Shown here in pieces: positions 1 through 7,323 of a stretch of DNA of 26,054 nucleotides (position 1 is the first letter of the stretch; each line of letters begins with the position of its first letter). The translations under genes were made by a program, and so were the position numbers. The notes under the pieces were generated by a model. That model was not told the origin of the DNA. It ran no database searches and saw only the letters and a program-made list of their open reading frames with translations. Location: contig JAGUWA010000448.1 of NCBI GenBank assembly GCA_020062605.1, positions 1-26,054 on the forward strand, given 5' to 3'. Source of the stretch: Parvibaculum sp. (GTDB lineage: Bacteria > Pseudomonadota > Alphaproteobacteria > Parvibaculales > Parvibaculaceae).

Positions 1-282
1 CTCCTCGGCGGGGTTGCCCCTGCCGAGGCGCGTCTCGACGGAGAGGCCCGCCCGCCGCAGTTCTTCCGCCCCCGCCGCCAGCACGCGGCGCACTTCCTGA
101 TATTCGCGCTCCGGCAAATCTGAGGGTGCCGCCGCTTCAGCGAGCGCGACACCCAACTCATGGGCGACGACGGCGAGGAGATGGACACGTGCCTTGCAAA
201 GCGAGGCCAGCTTGGCCCCCTGATCCAGCGCCTCACGGCCTTGCTGGCTGCCGTCATAGGCCAGGAGGATGGTCCGGTACAT
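1..282 (-). CDS. Universal stress protein (UspA family), partial
   Basis: The reading frame starts at ATG 282 on the minus strand and runs off the left edge, so 94 N-terminal residues are visible and the C-terminus is missing. The start MYRTILLAYDGSQQGREAL is the classic Usp opening: a hydrophobic first beta strand, then an acidic D-G-S loop and an alpha helix. A second hydrophobic strand (VHLLAVV) follows. Family knowledge: Usp proteins are small cytoplasmic, often nucleotide-binding stress proteins. An AGGAG ribosome site lies a few bases upstream of the ATG. The gene is divergent from the marR-type gene and shares a 144-bp intergenic region with it, so the MarR palindrome could also affect it. 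The nucleotide-binding G-x2-G-x9-G-S/T motif would be in the missing part, so ATP binding cannot be judged. Confidence 0.85.
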   Translation of the reverse strand, partial: MYRTILLAYDGSQQGREALDQGAKLASLCKARVHLLAVVAHELGVALAEAAAPSDLPEREYQEVRRVLAAGAEELRRAGLSVETRLGRGNPAEE

Positions 283-368
283 TGTGGTTCTCCTTCCGTG
301 AGCGCCGTGGAAAGTCTTTCCCGAGCCAGGCTGCGGACAGAGTGGGCGGCCGAGCCCTGCTCTATCTC

Positions 369-397
369 TGGACATTCAATAGATAGCTATCTATCAT
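369..397 (+). promoter_or_regulatory. Probable sigma70 promoter of the marR-emrAB-like operon
   Basis: TGGACA at 369-374 and TATCAT at 392-397 are separated by exactly 17 bases, a good housekeeping promoter spacing. Transcription would begin near 404, about 20 bases before the marR ATG at 427. Inferred from the sequence only. Confidence 0.5.
379..394. promoter_or_regulatory. 16-bp perfect palindrome, probable MarR-family operator
   Basis: ATAGATAGCTATCTAT reads identically on both strands. It sits between the proposed -35 and -10 of the marR promoter. MarR-family dimers usually bind AT-rich palindromes of 16-20 bp in their own promoter, so this is the likely autorepression site. It is also 97 bp upstream of the divergent usp start. 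Binding by this particular MarR is inferred. Confidence 0.65.
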
Positions 398-426
398 TAT
401 AACAAAAGAACCATTCAGGCAATGAA

Positions 427-909
427 ATGAAGCTGCCTCTCAACGATCTGGAACGATTCGGCCTTCACCTCAGCCTGGTCGCCCGGCTGTGGCGCGCCGA
501 GATCGACCGGCGGCTGGCCGCCTTCGGCCTCACCGAATCCCGCTGGTTGATATTGTTGCATCTTTCCCGGCTGGGCGAAGCGGCAACCCAGCGTGAATTG
601 GCCGAGGCGGTCGGGGTGCGGGGGCCGACCCTGGTGCGCACGCTGGATCGGCTTGAAGCCGAGGGGCTGATCGAACGCCGGACAGAAGCTGGCGACCGCC
701 GCACCAAATCGGTTCACCTGCGCGCGGATGCCGTTCCCGTTCTGGAACGCATCGAAACGACCGCGGCGGCGGTGCGTGCGGAAATCCTCTCCGGCATGTC
801 CCATGCCGAGGTGACGACCTGTCTGAGGGTCTTCGAGAAGATCGCCGCCAAGCTGGGTGGCACGGAAACGACGATGCGGCTCACGCACCAAATGCCGATG
901 GACAGGTGA
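427..909 (+). CDS. MarR/SlyA-family transcriptional regulator
   Basis: 160-residue protein of normal MarR size (about 140-170). Residues 30-100 form the winged helix: a first helix ending in ESRWLILLHL, then TQRELAEAVGVRGPTLVRTLDRLEAEGLIER, and the wing with its D-R-R-x-K-S motif (RTEAGDRRTKSVHL). Flanking N- and C-terminal helices would make the dimer interface. It is the first gene of a three-gene operon, 3 bp before the membrane-fusion gene. This is the standard MarR-EmrAB layout, in which a small aromatic or lipophilic ligand releases the repressor from the palindrome at 379-394. The ribosome site before ATG 427 is weak (AGG only). An out-of-frame ATG at 422 is ignored. The ligand is unknown. 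Confidence 0.9.
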   Translation: MKLPLNDLERFGLHLSLVARLWRAEIDRRLAAFGLTESRWLILLHLSRLGEAATQRELAEAVGVRGPTLVRTLDRLEAEGLIERRTEAGDRRTKSVHLRADAVPVLERIETTAAAVRAEILSGMSHAEVTTCLRVFEKIAAKLGGTETTMRLTHQMPMDR

Positions 910-912
910 GCC

Positions 913-2103
913 ATGGACCAGCGTGTGAGCCGCCTGGAGCGCCAGAGCGCCGATCCTGAAATCGATCTGCGCACAGACCCCGACAAGGAGACGGAGGCTG
1001 CGTCAGAGGCCTTTTCCCCGCCTGGCCGCGCCCGGCCATGGCGACTGTATGGCGCGATCCTGGCGGCGCTGATCGTTCTCGGGGCCGGTGGCTGGTGGCT
1101 GTGGCAACAGTTCACCCACGTCTTTGTCACGGATGCCCGCGTTGCAGCCGACATCGTTGCCGTGAGCAGCCGGGTTCCCGGCTGGGTCACCGCCGTTGAG
1201 GTCATTGCGGGCGATTCCGTTCGCAAAGGCGACATACTGGTCCGGATCGACGACCGGGAAAGCCGCCTGCTCGTCCAGGAACTTGATGCGCAACTCATGG
1301 GAATCGCCCGCCGCCGGGAGGAAATCGAAGCGCGCATCAAGCTGACCGACCGCCAGACGCAAAGTCGTATTACCGCCAGACAGGCAGCGGTAAGGGCCGC
1401 CGAAGCCGCGTTGGCAGCAAGGACGGCACAACGCGATCTTGCCGGACAGGACAATGATCGGGCCGAGAAGCTGGCGCCGGGCGGCGCCATCACCCGCGCG
1501 CGCCTGGACCAGACGCGGGCGGCGCTGGAGACTGCAAAACAACAGGTGTTGAGCGCCCAGGCGGACCTGGAGAACGTCCGCGCCGTCGTTGCCGAGGCCG
1601 AAGCCGCACGCGAGGAGCTTACGGTGCTCCAAAGCCAGTTGGCCGAGCTCGATCCGGAAGAACAGCGGCTGCGCGCGCAACGGGAGCGCGCGGCGCTCGA
1701 TCTCGAAGACCGCACCATCGTCATGCCGTTCGACGGCGTCGTGGACCAGACTTTCGTGGACGAGGGCGAATACGTCACCCCCGGCCAGCGCCTGCTGATG
1801 GTGCATGATCCCGAGCGCATACGCGTCGAGGCGAACGTCAAGGAGACCGATATCCGCTTCTTCCAGCCCGGAAAGACCGTGACGATCACTGTCGATGCCC
1901 TGCCGGGGCGGCGCTTCGAGGGTAAGGTCACGCGCGTCGGGCAGGCTGCGACCAGCGAGTTCGCGCTGCTGCCCAACCCAAATCCGAGCGGCAACTTCAC
2001 CAAGATCACCCAACGCCTGCCGGTTCGCATCGCCGTCCAGCAGGACGGTGGCGAAATCAAGCCCGGCATGATGGTAGAGCTGGAGGCCCGCACCGGTGAC
2101 TAG
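913..2103 (+). CDS. HlyD/EmrA-type membrane fusion protein of a drug efflux pump
   Basis: 396 residues, the usual EmrA length. After about 40 cytoplasmic residues comes one transmembrane helix (around 42-63, ending in GAGGWWLWQQF). Next is the first half of the biotinyl-lipoyl-like domain (VSSRVPGWVTAVEV, GDSVRKGDILVRIDDRE). A long Glu/Arg/Ala-rich coiled-coil hairpin follows (about 105-265), then the second lipoyl half (TIVMPFDGVVDQTFVDEGEYV) and a C-terminal beta-barrel ending in KPGMMVELEARTGD. Family role: a periplasmic adaptor connecting an inner-membrane transporter to an outer-membrane channel. It overlaps the transporter gene by 8 bp, so the two are translationally coupled. No TolC-like outer-membrane gene is visible in the window. 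The substrate cannot be told from the sequence. Confidence 0.9.
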   Translation: MDQRVSRLERQSADPEIDLRTDPDKETEAASEAFSPPGRARPWRLYGAILAALIVLGAGGWWLWQQFTHVFVTDARVAADIVAVSSRVPGWVTAVEVIAGDSVRKGDILVRIDDRESRLLVQELDAQLMGIARRREEIEARIKLTDRQTQSRITARQAAVRAAEAALAARTAQRDLAGQDNDRAEKLAPGGAITRARLDQTRAALETAKQQVLSAQADLENVRAVVAEAEAAREELTVLQSQLAELDPEEQRLRAQRERAALDLEDRTIVMPFDGVVDQTFVDEGEYVTPGQRLLMVHDPERIRVEANVKETDIRFFQPGKTVTITVDALPGRRFEGKVTRVGQAATSEFALLPNPNPSGNFTKITQRLPVRIAVQQDGGEIKPGMMVELEARTGD

Positions 2104-3688
2104 CGCGCCTCCGCCGGACAGCATCGAAGCGCTGTTCGCCCGCTTCGGCCCCGCCTATCGCTGGCTGGTCACGGCGACGGTCATGATGGGCACGATCGCC
2201 ACCATCCTGACCGCGACGATCGTCAATGTGGCCCTGCCCGACATCATGGGCGCCTTCGGCATGGGCCAGGACAAGGCGCAACTTCTCTCCACCGGCTTCC
2301 TTGCCGCGATGACCGGAACCATGCTGCTCAACGCCTGGATGGTCGAGACGCTCGGCCAGCGCGCGACCTTCATGCTGGCGGTGGTGGTCTTCATCGTCGC
2401 CTCCGTCATGGGCGGGCTGGCTCCTGCGGAAGGGGTGCTGATCCTGGCTCGCGTGCTCCAGGGCGGCGCGGCCGGCATCCTTCAGCCGCTCGCCATGCAG
2501 GTAATCTTCCAGGTCTTCCCGCCGGAAAAGCGCGGCTCGGCCATGGGTATCTACGGCATCGGCGTGGTGCTGGCCCCGGCGCTCGGTCCCACGCTGGGCG
2601 GAATCATGGTAGACAACTTCAGCTGGCGGTATGTCTTTTTCATGGCCGTACCGTTCTGTCTCATCGGGCTGTTCCTTGCCACGCTTTTCATCCCGGGACG
2701 GGCCAGTTCGGGACCGCCGCGGCGTTTCGACTGGATCGGTTTCGGGCTGATGACGGTCTTCCTCGTAACCCTGCTCAACGGCCTGTCGAACGGCCAACGT
2801 GAGGAGTGGTTCTCCGATTTCATTCTGGGCAGCTTCGCGATCGCCCTTGTCTCGGGCATTGGCTTTATCGTCTGGGAGCTGCGCTCACCCGCGCCCATGC
2901 TCAATCTCAAGCTCTTCATGAACCGCGTCTATGCGGGCGCGTCCGTCGTGGCCTTCATCTTCGGGGCGGGAATCTACGGTTCGACCTTCTTGATTCCGCT
3001 GTTCGTGCAGGCGATCCAGGGCTATACGCCGACGCGCTCCGGCCTGCTGCTGATGCCGGCGGGGCTCATCCTGGCCATCGTCTTCCCGATCGCCGGAAGG
3101 CTTACCGACAGAACGCCAGCCTATGCCACGGTCATGTTCGGGCTGGCGGTCTTCGCGCTGTCGTCGTTTTTGATGACCGGCGTCGATACCGATACGTCCT
3201 TCTGGCTGTTTGCCTGGTGGATCATGCTGGGGCGGATCGGGCTCGGCTTCATCATGCCGAGCCTGAACGCCGGCGCCCTCAAGGCGCTGCCAATGACGCT
3301 GCTCGGCCAGGGCTCCGGCGCGATCAACTTCGTGCGCCAACTCGGCGGCGCCTTCGGCGTCAATCTTCTTTCCATCGCCTTGGAACGGCGCTCGCAGCTT
3401 TACGTCGACAGTTTCACGGCGGCGCAGCACGCAGCCAACAGCGCGACGGCCGGCTTGCTGCGCGATGTGACCGCCTTGCTCGCGCAGGCCGGCGTGCCGG
3501 AAGCGATTCGCCAGGCCGGGGCGATGAACTATCTCGGCCGCATGATCTACACCCAAGGCAATATGCTGGGATATCGCGACAGCTTCTTTATTGTCGGCGC
3601 GATCTTCCTGGCTGCCCTTCTTCCCGCGCTGATGATGCGCCAAGGGGCCGCGCGTCCGGCGCTACAGGCACCCCTGCGTGAGTCTTAA
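2096..3688 (+). CDS. MFS transporter, DHA2 (EmrB/QacA) 14-TM drug:proton antiporter
   Basis: 530 residues with about 14 hydrophobic segments, as in the DHA2 family. The start is GTG 2096, inside the end of the fusion-protein gene, with GGAGG about 10 bases upstream. The antiporter motif C is clear in the fifth helix region (VVLAPALGPTLGGIMVDNFSWRYVF, about residues 157-181). An early N-V-A-L-P-D segment in the first helix is typical of EmrB. Role by family: a proton-driven inner-membrane exporter working with the upstream HlyD-type adaptor. Its last 101 bp overlap, tail to tail, with the 3' end of the secretin-like gene on the other strand. The C-terminus looks natural for the family, so the overlap probably reflects the other gene reading into it. 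Confidence 0.9.
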   Translation: MTSAPPPDSIEALFARFGPAYRWLVTATVMMGTIATILTATIVNVALPDIMGAFGMGQDKAQLLSTGFLAAMTGTMLLNAWMVETLGQRATFMLAVVVFIVASVMGGLAPAEGVLILARVLQGGAAGILQPLAMQVIFQVFPPEKRGSAMGIYGIGVVLAPALGPTLGGIMVDNFSWRYVFFMAVPFCLIGLFLATLFIPGRASSGPPRRFDWIGFGLMTVFLVTLLNGLSNGQREEWFSDFILGSFAIALVSGIGFIVWELRSPAPMLNLKLFMNRVYAGASVVAFIFGAGIYGSTFLIPLFVQAIQGYTPTRSGLLLMPAGLILAIVFPIAGRLTDRTPAYATVMFGLAVFALSSFLMTGVDTDTSFWLFAWWIMLGRIGLGFIMPSLNAGALKALPMTLLGQGSGAINFVRQLGGAFGVNLLSIALERRSQLYVDSFTAAQHAANSATAGLLRDVTALLAQAGVPEAIRQAGAMNYLGRMIYTQGNMLGYRDSFFIVGAIFLAALLPALMMRQGAARPALQAPLRES

Positions 3689-5198
3689 GGAAGCTCAGTC
3701 CAAAAGCATAGATGTCGGGTGCCTGGTGCAGGATTCTCCGCCGCTCGATAGTCTCGTGCGAGGTGATCTTGACACCCATGGACTCCATGGCCTCAAGCAC
3801 CTGTTTTTCGTGCGATCCGTGGAACGCGGTCGGCTCCGACAAGACACCGATGACCATCGTGTCGGAGGCGGATATTCTATCTTCGGACTTGCCGAAAGCG
3901 CCGCCGACGAGCGGAACGCGGTTCAGCCCGGTCTGGCCCGTGCCCTCATATTGCTGCGTCCCGCTGGCAATCGTTCCAAGGACGATGGGTTTGCCGTAAG
4001 GGAAATAGCCGGCGATCGCATAGGTGTTCTTCGACACGTCCAGAACCTGAGCCGATGCGGACGGCTCCAGCGTGCCCAACGAGCTGAACTCGAAATTCAA
4101 TTTGAGGTTTACATAGTCGGGTGTCGCAAGCACCGGCTCGAGGTTCAGCGTCAGGCCGGTTTCGGCCGTGTACTGTTCGGCATCCCCCGCGGAATTGAAG
4201 AGGATGGTCTTGTTCGATCCCTCGTGAATTTCGGATTCCTCGCCGATCGAGGTGACCACCGACGGCGCCGCATTCACATATACGCTGCTATTCACATTCT
4301 GCGGCGTGAGGCGCACGGCATATTCGATTTCGGGGATCGAAAGAGACAGTTCACTCAGTATACTGACGGTGGACTCTCTGGCTTCCTTCTGCCATTCCTG
4401 CGTGCGCGTCGCTCCGAGTTGAACCGTCAAATCGTTGAAGAAGTCGGTTCCCCTCGATTTGGAATCCGTGGAATAGCGGCGAACGAAATAGATATTCGCA
4501 ACGATGTTGAGGTTGCGGCAGATGTCGTCCCTGGCGTTTTTATCGCATGTCAGGCCTTTCTCAGCCTGTGTGTTGTCGGCTTCGTGCGGAATGGTCGCGA
4601 TCGGGCTGGAATAGGTCGTGTCGCCCGGCAGATAGACGGCGCGGATGAAGCGGCTGGCCGGGTCGTCGTCCTGTGTATGCGAGGCCTGCATGGCATCGAA
4701 AAGGGAACGGGCGACGATTTCGTCGCCATTCTTCAGCGCCGCCATGGCGGACAATGCCCAGTATGTGCTGCGGTCGTCGATCAGCGCGGCGTTCAAAAAG
4801 GCGATTTGTGCCGAAGCGAAATTTCCCAGGGACATCTCGGAAACGCCGAGTCCTACGTAGGCTGGCGCATAATCCTGGGAGAAGCGTGCCGCGCTCGAAA
4901 AGGCCGCGCGAGCAAAGACGTTCTTGTTGACCGCAAGGCTGTCGTCTTCCAGCAATTGAAGACCGTATGCGAAATGCCTGTGCCAGTCATGCCCCAGATT
5001 CTGAAACGGTATGGGCCGGTTTTCAACGCGGGGCAACCCGCCAAAACACCCGGAAAGCATGACGCATAAGCCGGCGGCCAGAGCCACGCGGCCCTGTCTG
5101 GCAAAGGAGGAAAAACGCCCGGAACGATGCCGCTCCGGACGTTCAACCATTACCGTCATGGCAGGCGCCGATACGGTCAACTGCACGATTTCTTCCAC
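3588..5198 (-). CDS. Lipoprotein with helical-repeat N-terminus and secretin-like domain
   Basis: 536 residues if read from GTG 5198, which has AAGG about 7 bases upstream and overlaps the preceding gene by 22 bp. ATG 5159 or 5150 would give a more normal signal-peptide n-region but lack a ribosome site. The N-terminus has Arg-rich residues, a hydrophobic stretch (VALAAGLCVM) and a lipobox L-S-G-C (Cys51 from the GTG). About residues 85-180 are TPR-like helices (DYAPAYVGLGVSEMSLGNFA, then an AQIAFLNAAL helix). About residues 295-470 resemble the secretin fold: AAPSVVTSIGEESEIHEGS, ETGLTLNLEPVLA, GKPIVLGTIASG and RVPLVGGAFGKSED (compare the secretin V-P-x-L-G-x2-P-x2-G-x-L-F element). This suggests an outer-membrane lipoprotein channel or a secretin-derived protein. 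The usual N0-N3 ring domains are not recognisable. About 31 C-terminal residues are read from the antisense of the MFS gene. The family assignment is inference. Confidence 0.7.
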   Translation of the reverse strand: MEEIVQLTVSAPAMTVMVERPERHRSGRFSSFARQGRVALAAGLCVMLSGCFGGLPRVENRPIPFQNLGHDWHRHFAYGLQLLEDDSLAVNKNVFARAAFSSAARFSQDYAPAYVGLGVSEMSLGNFASAQIAFLNAALIDDRSTYWALSAMAALKNGDEIVARSLFDAMQASHTQDDDPASRFIRAVYLPGDTTYSSPIATIPHEADNTQAEKGLTCDKNARDDICRNLNIVANIYFVRRYSTDSKSRGTDFFNDLTVQLGATRTQEWQKEARESTVSILSELSLSIPEIEYAVRLTPQNVNSSVYVNAAPSVVTSIGEESEIHEGSNKTILFNSAGDAEQYTAETGLTLNLEPVLATPDYVNLKLNFEFSSLGTLEPSASAQVLDVSKNTYAIAGYFPYGKPIVLGTIASGTQQYEGTGQTGLNRVPLVGGAFGKSEDRISASDTMVIGVLSEPTAFHGSHEKQVLEAMESMGVKITSHETIERRRILHQAPDIYAFGLSFLKTHAGVPVAPDARPLGASSAREEGQPGRSRRQ

Positions 5199-6379
5199 TC
5201 GTCGGCCTTGTCCTTGAGGTCTTCAAAGCCGCCGAATAGCGAGGCGATGCGGTCTGCGACCTTGGACTGCAGATCCTGCATCTTCTTCTCCTTCATGTCG
5301 GAGACGTCTGCGAGATATCCGAAGGGTGCGGGAACGGTAACCGAGCCGAGGCTGACGCCGTGGGTTTCGCCGCTGTAATCAAACTTGGCCCGGCTTTTGA
5401 CCTTGATCTGAGTGTCGCTTATCGACTCGACCTGGGAGCAGAGCTTTGCTTTCACGCTGCTCGTGATTTTGATCTTTCCCCAGCAGAATTCGCTCTTCTC
5501 GTGGTCACCAACGAGCTTCTGGAACAGGTTGAGCTCGGTCCAGTTGTTGTCGCTCCACTTGAAATAGGAGTTGTAGGAAAGATTAATCTTCTCCAACTGG
5601 CCGAGCAGGACGGGCTGCCCGGTCGGATTATCGTTTCCGCCCGCATCGTCCGGATATTCAGGATAGAGACGGAGGTCGACCTTCAGCTGAATAGTCCGGC
5701 TGTGCCCGTCATAGCTCTTCTTTTCCTTGGCATGGAGATAGAAGAGCGAATAGCCGTTTTCCCGAATCTCGTTGAGCTTCTCCCGCTTGTCCTGAAGGCT
5801 GGCCAGCACATGGACGATCCGGCAGGCCGTCTTCTTGGCCGACTTGTATTTCGAAACCGTGGAGCTGTCCGCCTGGTCCAGGAATGCGCCGAGAGCGGCA
5901 TCTTCCGTGTCCTGATTGCATCGCATATCAGCGATATCGAGCTTGGTGTTGTCTTCATCCAACGCCGCCTGCGCAAGCTCGTTGGCATTGCTCATCGTGA
6001 TGGTGACCTGCGGCGGGATGTGCTTCTGAACGTTTCCTTCGCTCAGCGGCGAGGTGTATCCGGTAAGGTCATAGGTCTTGTTGATGAGGTCGGCGGCGTC
6101 CTGAGCCTTGCTGTTGTAGCTGTCGAGCTTTTCGAAGAAATCCTTCGCATAGCTGCTGGAAGTGGCGCTCGCATAGTCGTCCTCGACCTGATCGGAGGTC
6201 TTGTCCGCATCGCTCTGGAAATCGGAAATCCCCGCGGCGACATCTCCCGATTGCGCCGAACAGCTTTCGGCGGCGAGGACCGGATTGGACATGAGCGCCA
6301 GAATCGCGGCTACCGATGTCGTGCAACGGGCCCATTTCAGCACCCGGTCACACATTCTTGTCTCTGCAGTAGAAGTCAT
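5177..6379 (-). CDS. Exported protein of unknown family, first gene of the secretin-like operon
   Basis: 400 residues; I do not recognise the family. The ATG at 6379 has a good ribosome site (AGGGGA about 7 bases upstream). A Sec signal peptide is clear: positive n-region around residues 8-18, hydrophobic core SVAAILALM, and a probable cut after A36 (PVLA-AES). The mature part starts Ser/Asp/Ala-rich and helical (about 40-110, with YASATSSSYAKDFFEKL). The middle is beta-rich and charged (about 225-340). The C-terminus is a charged helix ending in K-S-C-S. Six cysteines remain after cleavage, so disulfides are possible. It overlaps the downstream lipoprotein gene by 22 bp, which implies a two-protein envelope unit. 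It faces the response regulator gene across 248 bp holding a 7-2-7 inverted repeat. It could be a periplasmic partner or a substrate of the secretin-like protein; nothing in the sequence decides this. Confidence 0.75.
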   Translation of the reverse strand: MTSTAETRMCDRVLKWARCTTSVAAILALMSNPVLAAESCSAQSGDVAAGISDFQSDADKTSDQVEDDYASATSSSYAKDFFEKLDSYNSKAQDAADLINKTYDLTGYTSPLSEGNVQKHIPPQVTITMSNANELAQAALDEDNTKLDIADMRCNQDTEDAALGAFLDQADSSTVSKYKSAKKTACRIVHVLASLQDKREKLNEIRENGYSLFYLHAKEKKSYDGHSRTIQLKVDLRLYPEYPDDAGGNDNPTGQPVLLGQLEKINLSYNSYFKWSDNNWTELNLFQKLVGDHEKSEFCWGKIKITSSVKAKLCSQVESISDTQIKVKSRAKFDYSGETHGVSLGSVTVPAPFGYLADVSDMKEKKMQDLQSKVADRIASLFGGFEDLKDKADEWKKSCS

Positions 6380-6402
6380 CCTGTTTCCCCTTCACGCTGG
6401 TG

Positions 6403-6612
6403 TGTGAGCAAGGGGTAGAACGCCTGAAAACACGTCCCGGGCTCAATACCAAGAACTGGGTATGGGCAAAGACGCGCCGCTGCCTGAAGTGCTTACATGC
6501 ATTGTGAGCGAGGGAAAGGCGGAAATCCGTCCTTTCCTTGGCCGTGCCCAAGGGTGTGAGGACATGGTTATTGCAGCATACTCATCGGGAAGTGCGGCAT
6601 TGTGAGCAGGAG
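6403..6612 (+). repeat. Three direct repeats of TGTGAGC-R/G-rich motif, about 100 bp apart
   Basis: Direct copies lie at 6403-6414 (TGTGAGCAAGGG), 6503-6514 (TGTGAGCGAGGG) and 6601-6612 (TGTGAGCAGGAG). Start-to-start spacing is 100 and 98 bp. All fall in the intergenic region between the exported-protein gene and the response regulator gene. A fourth, looser copy lies just after the kinase gene at 9185-9196. The 7-base core also occurs elsewhere by chance, so a role as regulator half-sites is only a possibility. Confidence 0.35.
6446..6463. promoter_or_regulatory. Inverted heptamers in 7-2-7 spacing, probable NarL-type response regulator site
   Basis: TACCAAG at 6447-6453, two bases, then CTGGGTA at 6456-6462. 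On the opposite strand the second arm reads TACCCAG, six of seven bases the same as the first. Flanking A and T extend the symmetry to 18 bp. NarL/FixJ regulators are known to bind two heptamers of the TACYYMT type with a 2-bp gap, which is this geometry. The site is 67 bp upstream of the exported-protein ATG and 165 bp upstream of the response regulator ATG. The cognate pair encoded next door is the obvious candidate binder; that is inference. Confidence 0.55.
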
Positions 6613-6627
6613 AGAGGGCGGCTTCAC

Positions 6628-7323
6628 ATGAGTGTTTCAGACGGTGACGGGCAATCCGGAAAACGCGGCGCCTCCATATGCCGGATTATCGTGACGGAGG
6701 ATGACGACGCCGTAAGGGAGCGGTTTGTCCGTCTGATCGCGGATTGGGATGGCGGGGAACTGGTGGCTGAAAGCGCGACGCTGTCGGACACGCTCGCCGC
6801 GATCCGGGAAAGCGAGATAGATCTGCTGATCACCGACCTGAATCTCCCCGACGGCAATGGGATAGAGGCAATCAAGGCTCTTGGCGTGATTCAGCCGCAC
6901 GCCGAGGCGATGGTCATCTCGGTCCTGGCCGATGATCGGACCGTGCTCGACTCGATCGAGGCGGGCGCATCGGGCTACCTCCTGAAAGATGCCGATCCGG
7001 TCGATCTGGTCGAGGCGATCAACGACTTGATGGCGGGGCGTTCTCCTATTTCCTCGCGCATCGCGCGCGTTCTCGTCAAACGTCTGGCCGAGCGGTCGGA
7101 GCGAGCGGCGGAAGACACGGACGCGCCGAAAATGACCCCGAGGGAAATGGATATCCTGTGGGGAATAGCGAAAGGGTTTACCAGCGATGAGCTGGCCGCC
7201 AGCCTCGGCATATCCCGGCAGACGGTTCCGGTTCACATTCGCAACATATACAGAAAGCTGCAGGTCTCGAACCGCTCCGAGGCGGTGTTTGAAGCGACGC
7301 GGCAGGGAATTATCAAGCTATGA
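6628..7323 (+). CDS. NarL/FixJ-family response regulator
   Basis: 231 residues from ATG 6628, chosen for the GGAGAGAGGG ribosome site about 10 bases upstream; longer in-frame starts have none. Receiver domain about 18-135: acidic pocket E24-D25-D26, phospho-acceptor Asp70 in LLITDLNLPDGNG, and the conserved Lys in SGYLLKDADP. C-terminal LuxR-type helix-turn-helix about 167-228: MTPREMDILWGIAKGFTSDE, then SLGISRQTV and NIYRKLQVSNR. A proline sits where many relatives have Lys or Lys-Thr (QTVPVH). The stop overlaps the kinase start (ATGA at 7320-7323), so the pair is one operon. It probably controls the divergent envelope operon through the 7-2-7 site. Confidence 0.9.
   Translation: MSVSDGDGQSGKRGASICRIIVTEDDDAVRERFVRLIADWDGGELVAESATLSDTLAAIRESEIDLLITDLNLPDGNGIEAIKALGVIQPHAEAMVISVLADDRTVLDSIEAGASGYLLKDADPVDLVEAINDLMAGRSPISSRIARVLVKRLAERSERAAEDTDAPKMTPREMDILWGIAKGFTSDELAASLGISRQTVPVHIRNIYRKLQVSNRSEAVFEATRQGIIKL

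Noticed and set aside
714..2093. Minus-strand open frame of 459 codons opposite the HlyD-type gene
   Set aside because: Ser/Arg-rich low-complexity translation typical of antisense frames in GC-rich DNA; the plus-strand gene is a clear family member.
3678..5069. Long plus-strand open frame (463 codons) opposite the secretin-like gene
   Set aside because: It is antisense to a gene with signal peptide, ribosome site and motif support, and its translation shows no recognisable domain; high GC favours such shadows.
5360..6418. Plus-strand open frame of 352 codons opposite the exported-protein gene
   Set aside because: No ribosome site or motif; the minus-strand gene has a clear signal peptide and start.
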